Assembly (NCBI GenBank): GCA_031431475.1
Contig: JANPDL010000034.1
Location: 1-64,000 of the forward strand
Reading direction: 5' to 3'
Source of the DNA: JADCCX01 sp031431475
GTDB taxonomy: Bacteria; Pseudomonadota; Alphaproteobacteria; Rhizobiales; Beijerinckiaceae
Length of the DNA: 64,000 bases
How positions within the stretch are numbered: the first letter of the stretch is position 1; each line of letters begins with the position of its first letter. The notes beneath the pieces were generated by a model that was not told where the DNA came from, ran no database searches, and saw only the letters and a program-made list of their open reading frames with translations. Shown in pieces: positions 56,219 through 62,892 of this stretch. The translations under genes were made by a program, and so were the position numbers.

Positions 56219-57378
56219 CGCGGGGTCTCACGCGGCCACAGCACGATGAAGCGCATGGGATGGCGCAGAACACCAGCGCGTGACCCTGCTGCCGCGCCTG
56301 AACCGTGGTAGAGATCAGCGCGTGCGGGGCCAAGAATAGCCGAGCCTGTATCCTCGGCGATCACGAGCTTGCGGAAAGGCTCAGTGCCTGACGCCAATGG
56401 CAGATCCACCTCTATCCACACCGGCAAACCATAGGCCCAGATCGAGCGATCCACCGCGATGGATCGCCACGGCGTCAGCGGCAGACCTGCGCCCCCGATG
56501 GGACCGGAGGCGTCAGACAATTCATCCGCCAGACGGAAGAACACATAGCTCGCGTTCATGCCCATGATCCGGCGCGCCTCGACCGGATTGGCGCGCAGCC
56601 AGGCTTTGAGCTTGTCCAGCGTCGCATCCTCCAGCGGCAGCAGCCCCTCGCGCACCACGATACGCCCGATGGAGCTGTAGGGATGCCCGTTGCGGCCTGC
56701 ATAGGCGATGCGGGTATTGTGCCCGTCCGTCAGCTTCACCCGGCCCGAGCCCTGCACCTGCATGAAGAAGACCTCGACATCGTCCTTCAACCACAGGATC
56801 GGTTGTGCCTGCGCTCCCGTATCACCCCGCCAGATGGCGGCTCGGTCGGGATAGACATCGTGGTTGCCATCGGCTCTGCGGCGGGCGGCGGCGAAACCCT
56901 CAGGGATACCGGGCCAGGTTTCTCCCTGCGGAATCGTTACGAGATCGGGAGGTCGCGCCAGAAGCGGAGCCTGGAATGCGTCGGTCCGGACCAGCGATCC
57001 TTCGGTTTCGGGCTCGTAGTAGCCAGTCAGGAAACCTGCACCGCCTTGCGGTGTGATCTCGACAGGATCGAACCAGCGCTCGAAGAAGGCACGGGCTTCG
57101 GTGGATGTCCTGAACGAAAGCGTCCGTGCAGCATCGCAGACCCTGCGCAGGCTGTCGGGCGGTTTGGCTCCTTCCCGCAGCACAGGAGTTGCGTTCGCAA
57201 GCGCCGTGCAATGTTTTTCGAAGACATGCCAGGCTGCGAGATGGTCATCCGCAGCCCAGTCCCGGATCGTGGAAAAGGCTACCGGCGTCGCGGTGGCATC
57301 TTTCAGAGGTGGCAGCGGATCAGCCATCGCGGGCGGGGCCAGAAGAACCAGCGTGGCTATCAGCCAGCGCCAGCCCAT
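56215..57378 (-). CDS. mltA: Membrane-bound lytic murein transglycosylase A
   Basis: 387 residues with a signal peptide (WRWLIATLVLLAPPAMADPL). No lipobox Cys is seen, so it may be soluble in the periplasm. MltA marks: GFLTGYYEPETEGSL, VQGSGRVKLTDGHNTRIAYA, GRNGHPYSSIG and the 3D domain with catalytic Asp pattern VIAEDTGSAILGPARADLYH. It cleaves glycan strands to 1,6-anhydro ends. Two bases after timA. Confidence 0.94.
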   Translation of the reverse strand: MGWRWLIATLVLLAPPAMADPLPPLKDATATPVAFSTIRDWAADDHLAAWHVFEKHCTALANATPVLREGAKPPDSLRRVCDAARTLSFRTSTEARAFFERWFDPVEITPQGGAGFLTGYYEPETEGSLVRTDAFQAPLLARPPDLVTIPQGETWPGIPEGFAAARRRADGNHDVYPDRAAIWRGDTGAQAQPILWLKDDVEVFFMQVQGSGRVKLTDGHNTRIAYAGRNGHPYSSIGRIVVREGLLPLEDATLDKLKAWLRANPVEARRIMGMNASYVFFRLADELSDASGPIGGAGLPLTPWRSIAVDRSIWAYGLPVWIEVDLPLASGTEPFRKLVIAEDTGSAILGPARADLYHGSGAAAGSRAGVLRHPMRFIVLWPRETPR

Positions 57379-57380
57379 GA

Positions 57381-58100
57381 TCAGCCATTGCTCTCGGTGG
57401 CAACCAACTTCCAGTTCGGATCGCGGGATGACACGTCGCGGGCAAAGGTCCAGATATCGGTGACATCAGCGATCTTGTCCGGGCTGCCATCGACCACCAC
57501 ACCGTTCTTGTCCCGCACCGTGGTGATCAGCTTGGAGCGGAAGTTCAGCGTGACATGGGCGAATTTGTCGCGCATCTCGGCGGCGACCAGATCAGCCTTG
57601 TCTATGGAGACAAAGGTCGTCTCGGAGGTTTCTCCCCTGCCCTCGCGCTCGGTGATCGCGCCGGTAAAACCATCCAGCACATCCTTGGCGAGGAAGGTTT
57701 TCAGCGTTTTTCTGTCGCCCTTGGAATAGGCCAGAACGATCATCTCATAGGCACCCTTTGCACCGCCAACGAAACCCTGCGCATCGAAAGATGGATCGCC
57801 CTGCATGATGGCATCAAGGCCGTTGGCCAGAGGCGTTCCGGCGGCGGCAAGGCCCTTCCAGCGGTCAGCCTGCGTCATTTCGGGCTGGTCTGGCATTGCA
57901 GGCTTCACACCATTGGGGAACGGCACCACGTTTTCAGGGATTACAGGCGGGTTCTTGCGATCTTCCATTTCGCGCTGGATCACTTCGGGCGGGCGTTCGA
58001 ACCCGGCTCTCGTGCCCAGAACTGACCGCAACTTGATGATCACGAAGACCGCAAGGCCCAGGAAAACCAGCGTGAGGATTAGATCGTTTCCGCCTGACAT
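57381..58100 (-). CDS. Tim44/TimA-family putative adaptor protein
   Basis: 239 residues from ATG 58100; another in-frame ATG is nine bases upstream. One N-terminal membrane helix (LILTLVFLGLAVFVIIKLRS), then a charged linker and a Tim44-like domain (YEMIVLAYSKGDRKTLKTFL, LNFRSKLITTVRDKNG, DVTDIWTFARDVSSRDPNW). Bacterial Tim44 relatives (TimA) are inner-membrane proteins thought to assist protein export or transport. Context with secB and fxsA is the standard rhizobial arrangement. Confidence 0.9.
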   Translation of the reverse strand: MSGGNDLILTLVFLGLAVFVIIKLRSVLGTRAGFERPPEVIQREMEDRKNPPVIPENVVPFPNGVKPAMPDQPEMTQADRWKGLAAAGTPLANGLDAIMQGDPSFDAQGFVGGAKGAYEMIVLAYSKGDRKTLKTFLAKDVLDGFTGAITEREGRGETSETTFVSIDKADLVAAEMRDKFAHVTLNFRSKLITTVRDKNGVVVDGSPDKIADVTDIWTFARDVSSRDPNWKLVATESNG

Positions 58101-58165
58101 GGATCGCATTCCGTTTGGGTTGACGCGTGGCATCGCCTTGAATCAGCAAGCCTCACCGCGCATAT

Positions 58166-58678
58166 GTGGGCGAGATGCCTACCATCCGCCAGCCCCGCTC
58201 ACAAGATTCGACAGCCTTGCGCCCAGTATCACCCCTGTTTGGCCTGATCGTCTTCGCCGCATGGATCGCGGCGGAGATCATGGCGTTCAATCTGGTCGCC
58301 AGCTGGACCGGCGGCAGTCTCGCGTTTTTTCTCTTCATCATGAAGACGGTCCTGGGCACGATTTTTGTCACACGCGTGATCCGGCAGAAGCTGTTCAGTC
58401 TGTTGAAGCGCGGCGGCGGAGGCTTTGTTCTGGATGGAACCAAGGCCACGGAGACATGGCTCAAGGGGCTTGGCGCCTTTCTGATCATCATCCCCGGTTT
58501 TCTCGCCGGCGTGTTCGGGCTGGCTCTGCTGACGCCATCGGTCAGGCGATGGTTTGTCCGCCGCAGCGGAGCGCGGAGGCAGAACCCAAGGGAGATTGAT
58601 CTGACGACACAGGACTGGAAAGAAGTTCCGGATGCATCGGCAAAGCGGATTCGTCGGCGCAAAACGCCTGAAGCGTAG
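58166..58678 (+). CDS. fxsA: FxsA family membrane protein
   Basis: 170 residues. Three or four membrane segments: SPLFGLIVFAAWIAAEIMAF, GGSLAFFLFIMKTVLGTIFV and LGAFLIIIPGFLAGVFGLAL followed by LLTPSVRRWFVRR, the FxsA signature. In E. coli FxsA relieves phage T7 exclusion by F. Cellular role otherwise unknown. Divergent from timA and 106 bases upstream of secB. Confidence 0.9.
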   Translation: MGEMPTIRQPRSQDSTALRPVSPLFGLIVFAAWIAAEIMAFNLVASWTGGSLAFFLFIMKTVLGTIFVTRVIRQKLFSLLKRGGGGFVLDGTKATETWLKGLGAFLIIIPGFLAGVFGLALLTPSVRRWFVRRSGARRQNPREIDLTTQDWKEVPDASAKRIRRRKTPEA

Positions 58679-58784
58679 TCAGCAGTTTATGCGCTAAGAT
58701 GCTCGCGTCACGGCTTGTCGGTGATCGGCAAGACGTGGTAGCGCGGCTGCCGAAACACTTGTCCCACATGCAAAGGACTACAGT

Positions 58785-59261
58785 ATGTCGACCAATGGTA
58801 ACGGCGCAGTCGGCGCTCCACCCGCAGGCCCCTCGCTCAATGCGCTTGGCCAGTACATCAAGGATTTCTCGTTCGAGAACCCCAATGCGCCGCAGTCGCT
58901 GGGTCCGCAGCAGAATGGGCCGCAGATCAGCATACAGGTCAACGTGAATGCCAAGCAGCTGGCGGAAGCCGATTTCGAGGTCGAGATCAAGCTGGAGGGC
59001 GGCGCTGGTGAAGGCACCGGTACACTGTTCAAATTCGACCTGACCTATTGCGGCATCTTCCGCGCCATCAATGTACCGCAGGACCAGCTTGGCCCGGTCG
59101 TGATGATCGAATGCCCGCGGCTGCTTTTCCCCTTCGCCCGCCAGATCATAGCCGATGCCGTGCGTCACGGCGGCTTCCCACCGCTTTATATCGACCCCAT
59201 CGACTTCGGTGCGCTCTATCAGCAGCGCATGCAGAGCGAGCAGGGTGCGGCGGTCAGCTGA
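58785..59261 (+). CDS. secB: Protein-export chaperone SecB
   Basis: 158 residues. Conserved LGQYIKDFSFENPNAP, QISIQVNVNAKQLAEADFEV, CGIFRAINVPQDQLGPVVMI ECPR region, and PLYIDPIDFGALYQQR. The N-terminal 20 residues are a Gly/Ala/Pro-rich extension usual in alphaproteobacteria. It keeps preproteins unfolded and delivers them to SecA. Ribosome site AAAGGA upstream of ATG 58785. Confidence 0.96.
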   Translation: MSTNGNGAVGAPPAGPSLNALGQYIKDFSFENPNAPQSLGPQQNGPQISIQVNVNAKQLAEADFEVEIKLEGGAGEGTGTLFKFDLTYCGIFRAINVPQDQLGPVVMIECPRLLFPFARQIIADAVRHGGFPPLYIDPIDFGALYQQRMQSEQGAAVS

Positions 59262-59389
59262 AAAAATATATTGCCTGTTTGCAATCCAGCAAACTCGCCA
59301 TACGTATAACTACATGGTGAGTAGCCTTGGATTGACCCCCCGTTCCTCCTTGGCAAGCTCCCGCCGTTGATTTTGTTGACGGTTGTCTC

Positions 59390-59432
59390 TGACACTGGCG
59401 CTCGATCTCCCCCCGGGATCGGGCGCTTGTCA
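59390..59432 (+). terminator. Imperfect stem-loop between secB and xthA
   Basis: TGACA (59390) pairs with TGTCA (59428-59432) and GCGCTCGATC with GATCGGGCGC, forming a stem of about 15 pairs with one small bulge and a C-rich loop. The sequence downstream is T-rich only later (CTTTTTG near 59455). It may end secB transcription or act as a leader structure of xthA. Confidence 0.5.
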
Positions 59433-59494
59433 TTTGTGCGCTTGCTTTTTGAGCCGTTTTTCCGGATTGCGAGGAGATCGCTGCGGAGGCTACC

Positions 59495-60310
59495 ATGCGC
59501 TTGACCCTGACGACGTGGAATATCAATTCTGTGCGGCTGCGCATCGATCTCGTCGGGCGCTTCGTGGCGGATCATGCACCGGATGTGCTGTGCTTGCAGG
59601 AAACCAAATGCCCGGACAGCGAGTTTCCGCTGGCTGCTGTGAAGGCCATGGGTTTCAGCCATTGGGCATTTGCGGGGCAGAAAGGCTATAACGGCGTCTC
59701 GATTTTCTCCCGCTTTCCCCTCCTTGACGTTGAAAAGGCCATGTTTGGCGGCAAGGAAGAAGCACGTCACATCGCCGCAATGCTGGGCGAGGGAGCGGGC
59801 CCTGCAGCCGGATTGACGGTCCATAATTTCTATGTCCCTGCGGGTGGCGACATTGCTAACCGTGCCATGAACCCGAAATTCGGCCACAAACTCGATTTTC
59901 TGGCCGATATGACGGCATGGTCCGCCAAGGCCCGTGACAGTCGCACAAAGAGCATTCTCGTGGGCGATCTCAACATCGCGCCATATGAGTCAGATGTCTG
60001 GAATCACAAGGCACTGCTTGATGTCGTCAGCCACACACCGGTCGAGACCATCGGACTGGAGGCCATGCGCCGCGAAGGCAACTGGATCGACGCTGTCCGC
60101 AAGGTGAAGCCCCAGCCGGAGCGCGTCTATTCCTGGTGGAGCTACCGTTCGCCTGACTGGTCAGCCGCCGACAAGGGCCGCAGGCTCGATCACGTCTGGA
60201 GCACACCTGATCTGGAGGGAGCCATCGCCAGCGCCCATGTCAGCCGTGACGTCAGGGGCTGGGAGAGGCCGTCGGATCATGCGCCGGTGACGGTGAAGCT
60301 GGAGTTTTGA
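59495..60310 (+). CDS. xthA: Exodeoxyribonuclease III
   Basis: 271 residues. AP-endonuclease/ExoIII motifs: TTWNINSVRLR, VLCLQETKCPD (metal Glu), GYNGVSIFSR, LVGDLNIAPYESDVWN, YSWWSYR, GRRLDHVWSTPDL and the catalytic His in ERPSDHAPVTV. It incises abasic sites and degrades 3' ends in base excision repair. Its 3' end overlaps the convergent irr gene by 59 bases. Confidence 0.95.
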   Translation: MRLTLTTWNINSVRLRIDLVGRFVADHAPDVLCLQETKCPDSEFPLAAVKAMGFSHWAFAGQKGYNGVSIFSRFPLLDVEKAMFGGKEEARHIAAMLGEGAGPAAGLTVHNFYVPAGGDIANRAMNPKFGHKLDFLADMTAWSAKARDSRTKSILVGDLNIAPYESDVWNHKALLDVVSHTPVETIGLEAMRREGNWIDAVRKVKPQPERVYSWWSYRSPDWSAADKGRRLDHVWSTPDLEGAIASAHVSRDVRGWERPSDHAPVTVKLEF

Positions 60311-60845
60311 GCGCCATCGACGTTTCACCCAGATCGAGACGTCTGAGTCGCACGATTACATCGATACCTGCCACGGCAAAACCGGGGGGCGCTACTGGAG
60401 CGCTTTCCAGATGCAGGGTTTCTCCAGGAACATCAAATACATCATCCTCACCCTCGATGAGGTAGTGGTGGTGATCACTGGTATTCGTATCAAAATAGGC
60501 CTTGCCGGATCCGACGTGTACATGTCGCAGCAGCCCGGCCTCCGTGAACTGATGCAGCGTGTTGTAAACTGTCGCGAGCGAGAGAAACGCCCGTGACCGC
60601 GTGGCCTCTGCAAACAAGGCTTCTGCCGACACATGTCGATGCGCCTTGCCAAACAGCATCCAGCCCAGAAGGACACGCTGGCGCGTTGGACGCAAGCCGC
60701 GCTCGCGCAACCTCGCCTTGACGGCGCTGATGGGGCAGCCCGGCCGTTCTGCCTGATTCCCGTAAGCTTCACGAACGAGCCTGCTGATCTCTGTGCAGCC
60801 ATTTGATTCCGGTGCTGGGCCGATGGGCGTTAGCGCGGGAGGCAT
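60252..60845 (-). CDS. irr: Fur-family iron response regulator Irr
   Basis: 197 residues from ATG 60845 with ribosome site GAGGAAA. Irr marks: GLRPTRQRVLLGWMLFG, RHVSAEALFAEA, LATVYNTLHQFTEAGLL, and the heme-binding NTSDHHHYLIEG (His125-127). An N-terminal Cys-Pro (ERPGCPISAV, Cys37) aligns with the heme regulatory motif GCPWHD of Bradyrhizobium Irr but lacks the following Trp-His-Asp. Irr represses heme synthesis and activates iron uptake in low iron. The C-terminal 25 residues (SPSPAHDPTASPSP end) are read from the xthA overlap and are unusual. Confidence 0.92.
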   Translation of the reverse strand: MPPALTPIGPAPESNGCTEISRLVREAYGNQAERPGCPISAVKARLRERGLRPTRQRVLLGWMLFGKAHRHVSAEALFAEATRSRAFLSLATVYNTLHQFTEAGLLRHVHVGSGKAYFDTNTSDHHHYLIEGEDDVFDVPGETLHLESAPVAPPGFAVAGIDVIVRLRRLDLGETSMALKTPASPSPAHDPTASPSP

Positions 60846-60861
60846 TTCTGGTTTCCTCTAC

Positions 60862-60892
60862 TTTAGAATAGATAAAAACTAAACTCTTTCAA
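60862..60892 (-). promoter_or_regulatory. irr promoter with overlapping operator-like inverted repeat
   Basis: On the minus strand -35 TTGAAA (60892-60887), 16-base spacer and -10 TATTCT (60870-60865) lie 20 bases before the irr start. The inverted repeat TTTAG (60862-60866) / CTAAA (60879-60883) sits over the -10 and spacer, within an A+T-rich tract. It resembles ICE-type Irr sites loosely, so autoregulation or control by another iron regulator is a reasonable guess. Confidence 0.55.
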
Positions 60893-61018
60893 TAACTTAA
60901 CAAAACAGTGGACGCATGGTCAAGCTGCCGATGAAAACAGGATTAAATTCCGCATGACCCAGCCCCTGATTTATGTGTAGCCCGCGTCTCGCTGACAGGG
61001 TGAGCGGTTTTGACTGGC

Positions 61019-61047
61019 TTGTCTAATTCACTCACCAGTGACATACT
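61019..61047 (+). promoter_or_regulatory. Promoter and TetR-type operator, site 1
   Basis: TTGTCT (61019-61024) and CATACT (61042-61047) are 17 bases apart. The spacer and -10 are covered by AATTCACTCACCAGTGACATA (61025-61045 region), containing the palindrome TCACT-N4-AGTGA. A near copy lies at 62829. Position within the promoter fits a repressor that blocks polymerase. The linked TetR gene is the obvious candidate. Confidence 0.65.
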
Positions 61048-61132
61048 TCTGACTGACCTGACAGAGCGTGACATTGCACTGATCCAATGAAGGTCGCCGG
61101 TGTGCAACGCACCGAGCCAGGGAGGATCCGGG

Positions 61133-62119
61133 ATGAAGCATTTCCTTTCCATGGTCGCGAGCGGCCTCATGACTACCGCGCTAGTGGCGGGAGCCGCCTT
61201 CGCGCAGGCCTTTCCGTCGCGCACTGTCACAATCGTCGTGCCTTTTGCCGCCGGTGGCCCAACGGACATCATCGCCCGCGCCATCGCCGACCGCATGGGT
61301 GAGTCGCTTGGACAGAGTGTCATCATCGAGAACGTCGCGGGCGCAGCCGGAACGACCGGTGCGCTGCGCGTGGCACGGGGCGACAAGGACGGATACCAGC
61401 TCCTCATGGGGCCGATGAGCACCATGACTTTCAGTCCGTCACTCTATCCCAATGTGGGATTTGATCCGCTGAACAGTCTCGATCCTGTCGGAATTGTCGC
61501 TTCCGCACCGATCATGCTGGTGGCCGCCAAGGATGTACCGGCGAAAACGATGGCGGAGTTCCGGACCTACGCCACCAGTACAGGCACCAATCTCAAGAAC
61601 GGCAATGCGGGCGTGGGCTCGACATCGCATCTGGCGTGCCTGCTGCTCAACCGCGAACTCAAGATTGACCCTGTGATGGTTCCTTACCGTGGCACCGGCC
61701 CTGCCATCAACGACCTGCTGGCGGGACAGATCAACTACATCTGCGATCAGGTGACGAGCCTGATGGGGCAGGTTCAAGGAGGCACGATCACCCCCATTGC
61801 GGTGATGGCACCAACGCGCTCGCCAGTATTGCCAAATGTGCCAACCGCTGCCGAGGCCGGCGTTCCTGGCGTCGACATGATGGTCTGGAATGCGATTTTT
61901 GCACCAAAAGGCACCCCAAAGGACGTCATTGCTAAGCTGAACCAGGCCATCGTGAAGGGGCTGGATTCACCCGCAGCACGAGAGCGCTTCCGTCTGCTGG
62001 GAGCCGAAGCGCCGCCTGCCGACATGCGCTCGCCCGAGGCGCTCGGCCGCATGCATGCGGCTGATCTGGCCAAGTGGGGCGCTTTGATCAAGGCTGCGGA
62101 CATCAAGGTGGCGCAGTAA
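61133..62119 (+). CDS. TTT-family (Bug) periplasmic substrate-binding protein
   Basis: 328 residues from ATG 61133, with a strong site GGGAGGA. Signal peptide to about GAAFAQ. Bug marks: RTVTIVVPFAAGGPTDIIAR, VIIENVAGAAGTTGALRVAR, VPYRGTGPAINDLLAGQINY and NAIFAPKGTPKDVIAKLNQA. Likely binds a carboxylate or aromatic acid. No TctAB genes are seen. The TetR gene starts five bases after its stop, so both are on one transcript from the operator-bearing promoter. Confidence 0.92.
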   Translation: MKHFLSMVASGLMTTALVAGAAFAQAFPSRTVTIVVPFAAGGPTDIIARAIADRMGESLGQSVIIENVAGAAGTTGALRVARGDKDGYQLLMGPMSTMTFSPSLYPNVGFDPLNSLDPVGIVASAPIMLVAAKDVPAKTMAEFRTYATSTGTNLKNGNAGVGSTSHLACLLLNRELKIDPVMVPYRGTGPAINDLLAGQINYICDQVTSLMGQVQGGTITPIAVMAPTRSPVLPNVPTAAEAGVPGVDMMVWNAIFAPKGTPKDVIAKLNQAIVKGLDSPAARERFRLLGAEAPPADMRSPEALGRMHAADLAKWGALIKAADIKVAQ

Positions 62120-62124
62120 CCGGG

Positions 62125-62790
62125 ATGCTTGAGCCAATCACTCCGGCTGTGGAGGCAGATGCGGAGAAGCCCAAGACACGGCGTGATGCTGCCGGAACCA
62201 AAGCCCGCATTCTCGCTGTCGCCACGCGTGAGTTTGCCAGCCACGGATTCGAAGGAGCCACAACCGATGACGTGGCCGCCAAGGCCCGCGTCAACAAGCG
62301 GATGATCTACCATTATTTCGGCAGCAAGGAGCAATTGTACCTTGAAGTGCTGGAACAGGCCTATGCCAATGCGCGCGGAGCAGAGGCCAGGCTGAAGCTA
62401 GACGAGGCCGATCCTGTTGCGGCGCTGACGCGGCTAACCGAATTCACCTTCGACAGCTTTTCACGCGACCGCACTTTCATCAGCCTGCTGAATACCGAGA
62501 ACCGGCAGAAAGCCAAGGTGCTGAAAAAGTCATCGCGGGTCGAAGACATGAACTCCACCATCATGGCGTCAGTGGACCGCATCCTGCAAAAGGGGGCAGC
62601 ATCGGGGGCCTTCCGCAAGGATCTGGATGCCTTCCAGCTGTGGATCTCGGTGGTTGGCGTTTCGTATTTCTATTTCTCCAATATCCACACGCTGTCGGTG
62701 ATTGGCGGGCGCAAGCTGGACGATCCGGCACTGCTGGCCCAGCGGCGGCGGCATGTGGTGGATTTCGTGCTTTCAGCAGTGCGGCCATGA
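62125..62790 (+). CDS. TetR/AcrR-family transcriptional regulator
   Basis: 221 residues from ATG 62125. HTH: RILAVATREFASHGFEGATT, DDVAAKARVNKRMIYHYFGS KEQLY. The C-terminal ligand domain has TEFTFDSFSRDRTFISLLNT and a TetR_C pattern with long helices (FQLWISVVGVSYFYFSNIHT). It would repress the upstream Bug gene, itself and the downstream oxidoreductase through the two matching sites. Ligand unknown. Confidence 0.92.
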   Translation: MLEPITPAVEADAEKPKTRRDAAGTKARILAVATREFASHGFEGATTDDVAAKARVNKRMIYHYFGSKEQLYLEVLEQAYANARGAEARLKLDEADPVAALTRLTEFTFDSFSRDRTFISLLNTENRQKAKVLKKSSRVEDMNSTIMASVDRILQKGAASGAFRKDLDAFQLWISVVGVSYFYFSNIHTLSVIGGRKLDDPALLAQRRRHVVDFVLSAVRP

Positions 62791-62803
62791 GATTTTCGAC
62801 GGC

Positions 62804-62849
62804 TTGACTCGTTAAGGCATGAGAATATAATTCACTCATCAGTTACTTA
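62804..62849 (+). promoter_or_regulatory. Sigma-70 promoter and TetR-type operator, site 2
   Basis: TTGACT (62804-62809), 16-base spacer, TATAAT (62826-62831): a near-consensus promoter. AATTCACTCATCAGTTACTTA (62829-62849 span) overlaps the end of the -10 and matches site 1 at 18 of 21 positions. It lies 44 bases before the oxidoreductase start. Confidence 0.75.
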
Positions 62850-62892
62850 ATAAGAAGACGTCTTTACAAGAATTTTGCGGGGAGAGCAGGTC

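Noticed and set aside
59277..59294. GTTTGC-N6-GCAAAC inverted repeat after secB
   Set aside because: Short stem with no T-run; too weak to call a terminator or operator.
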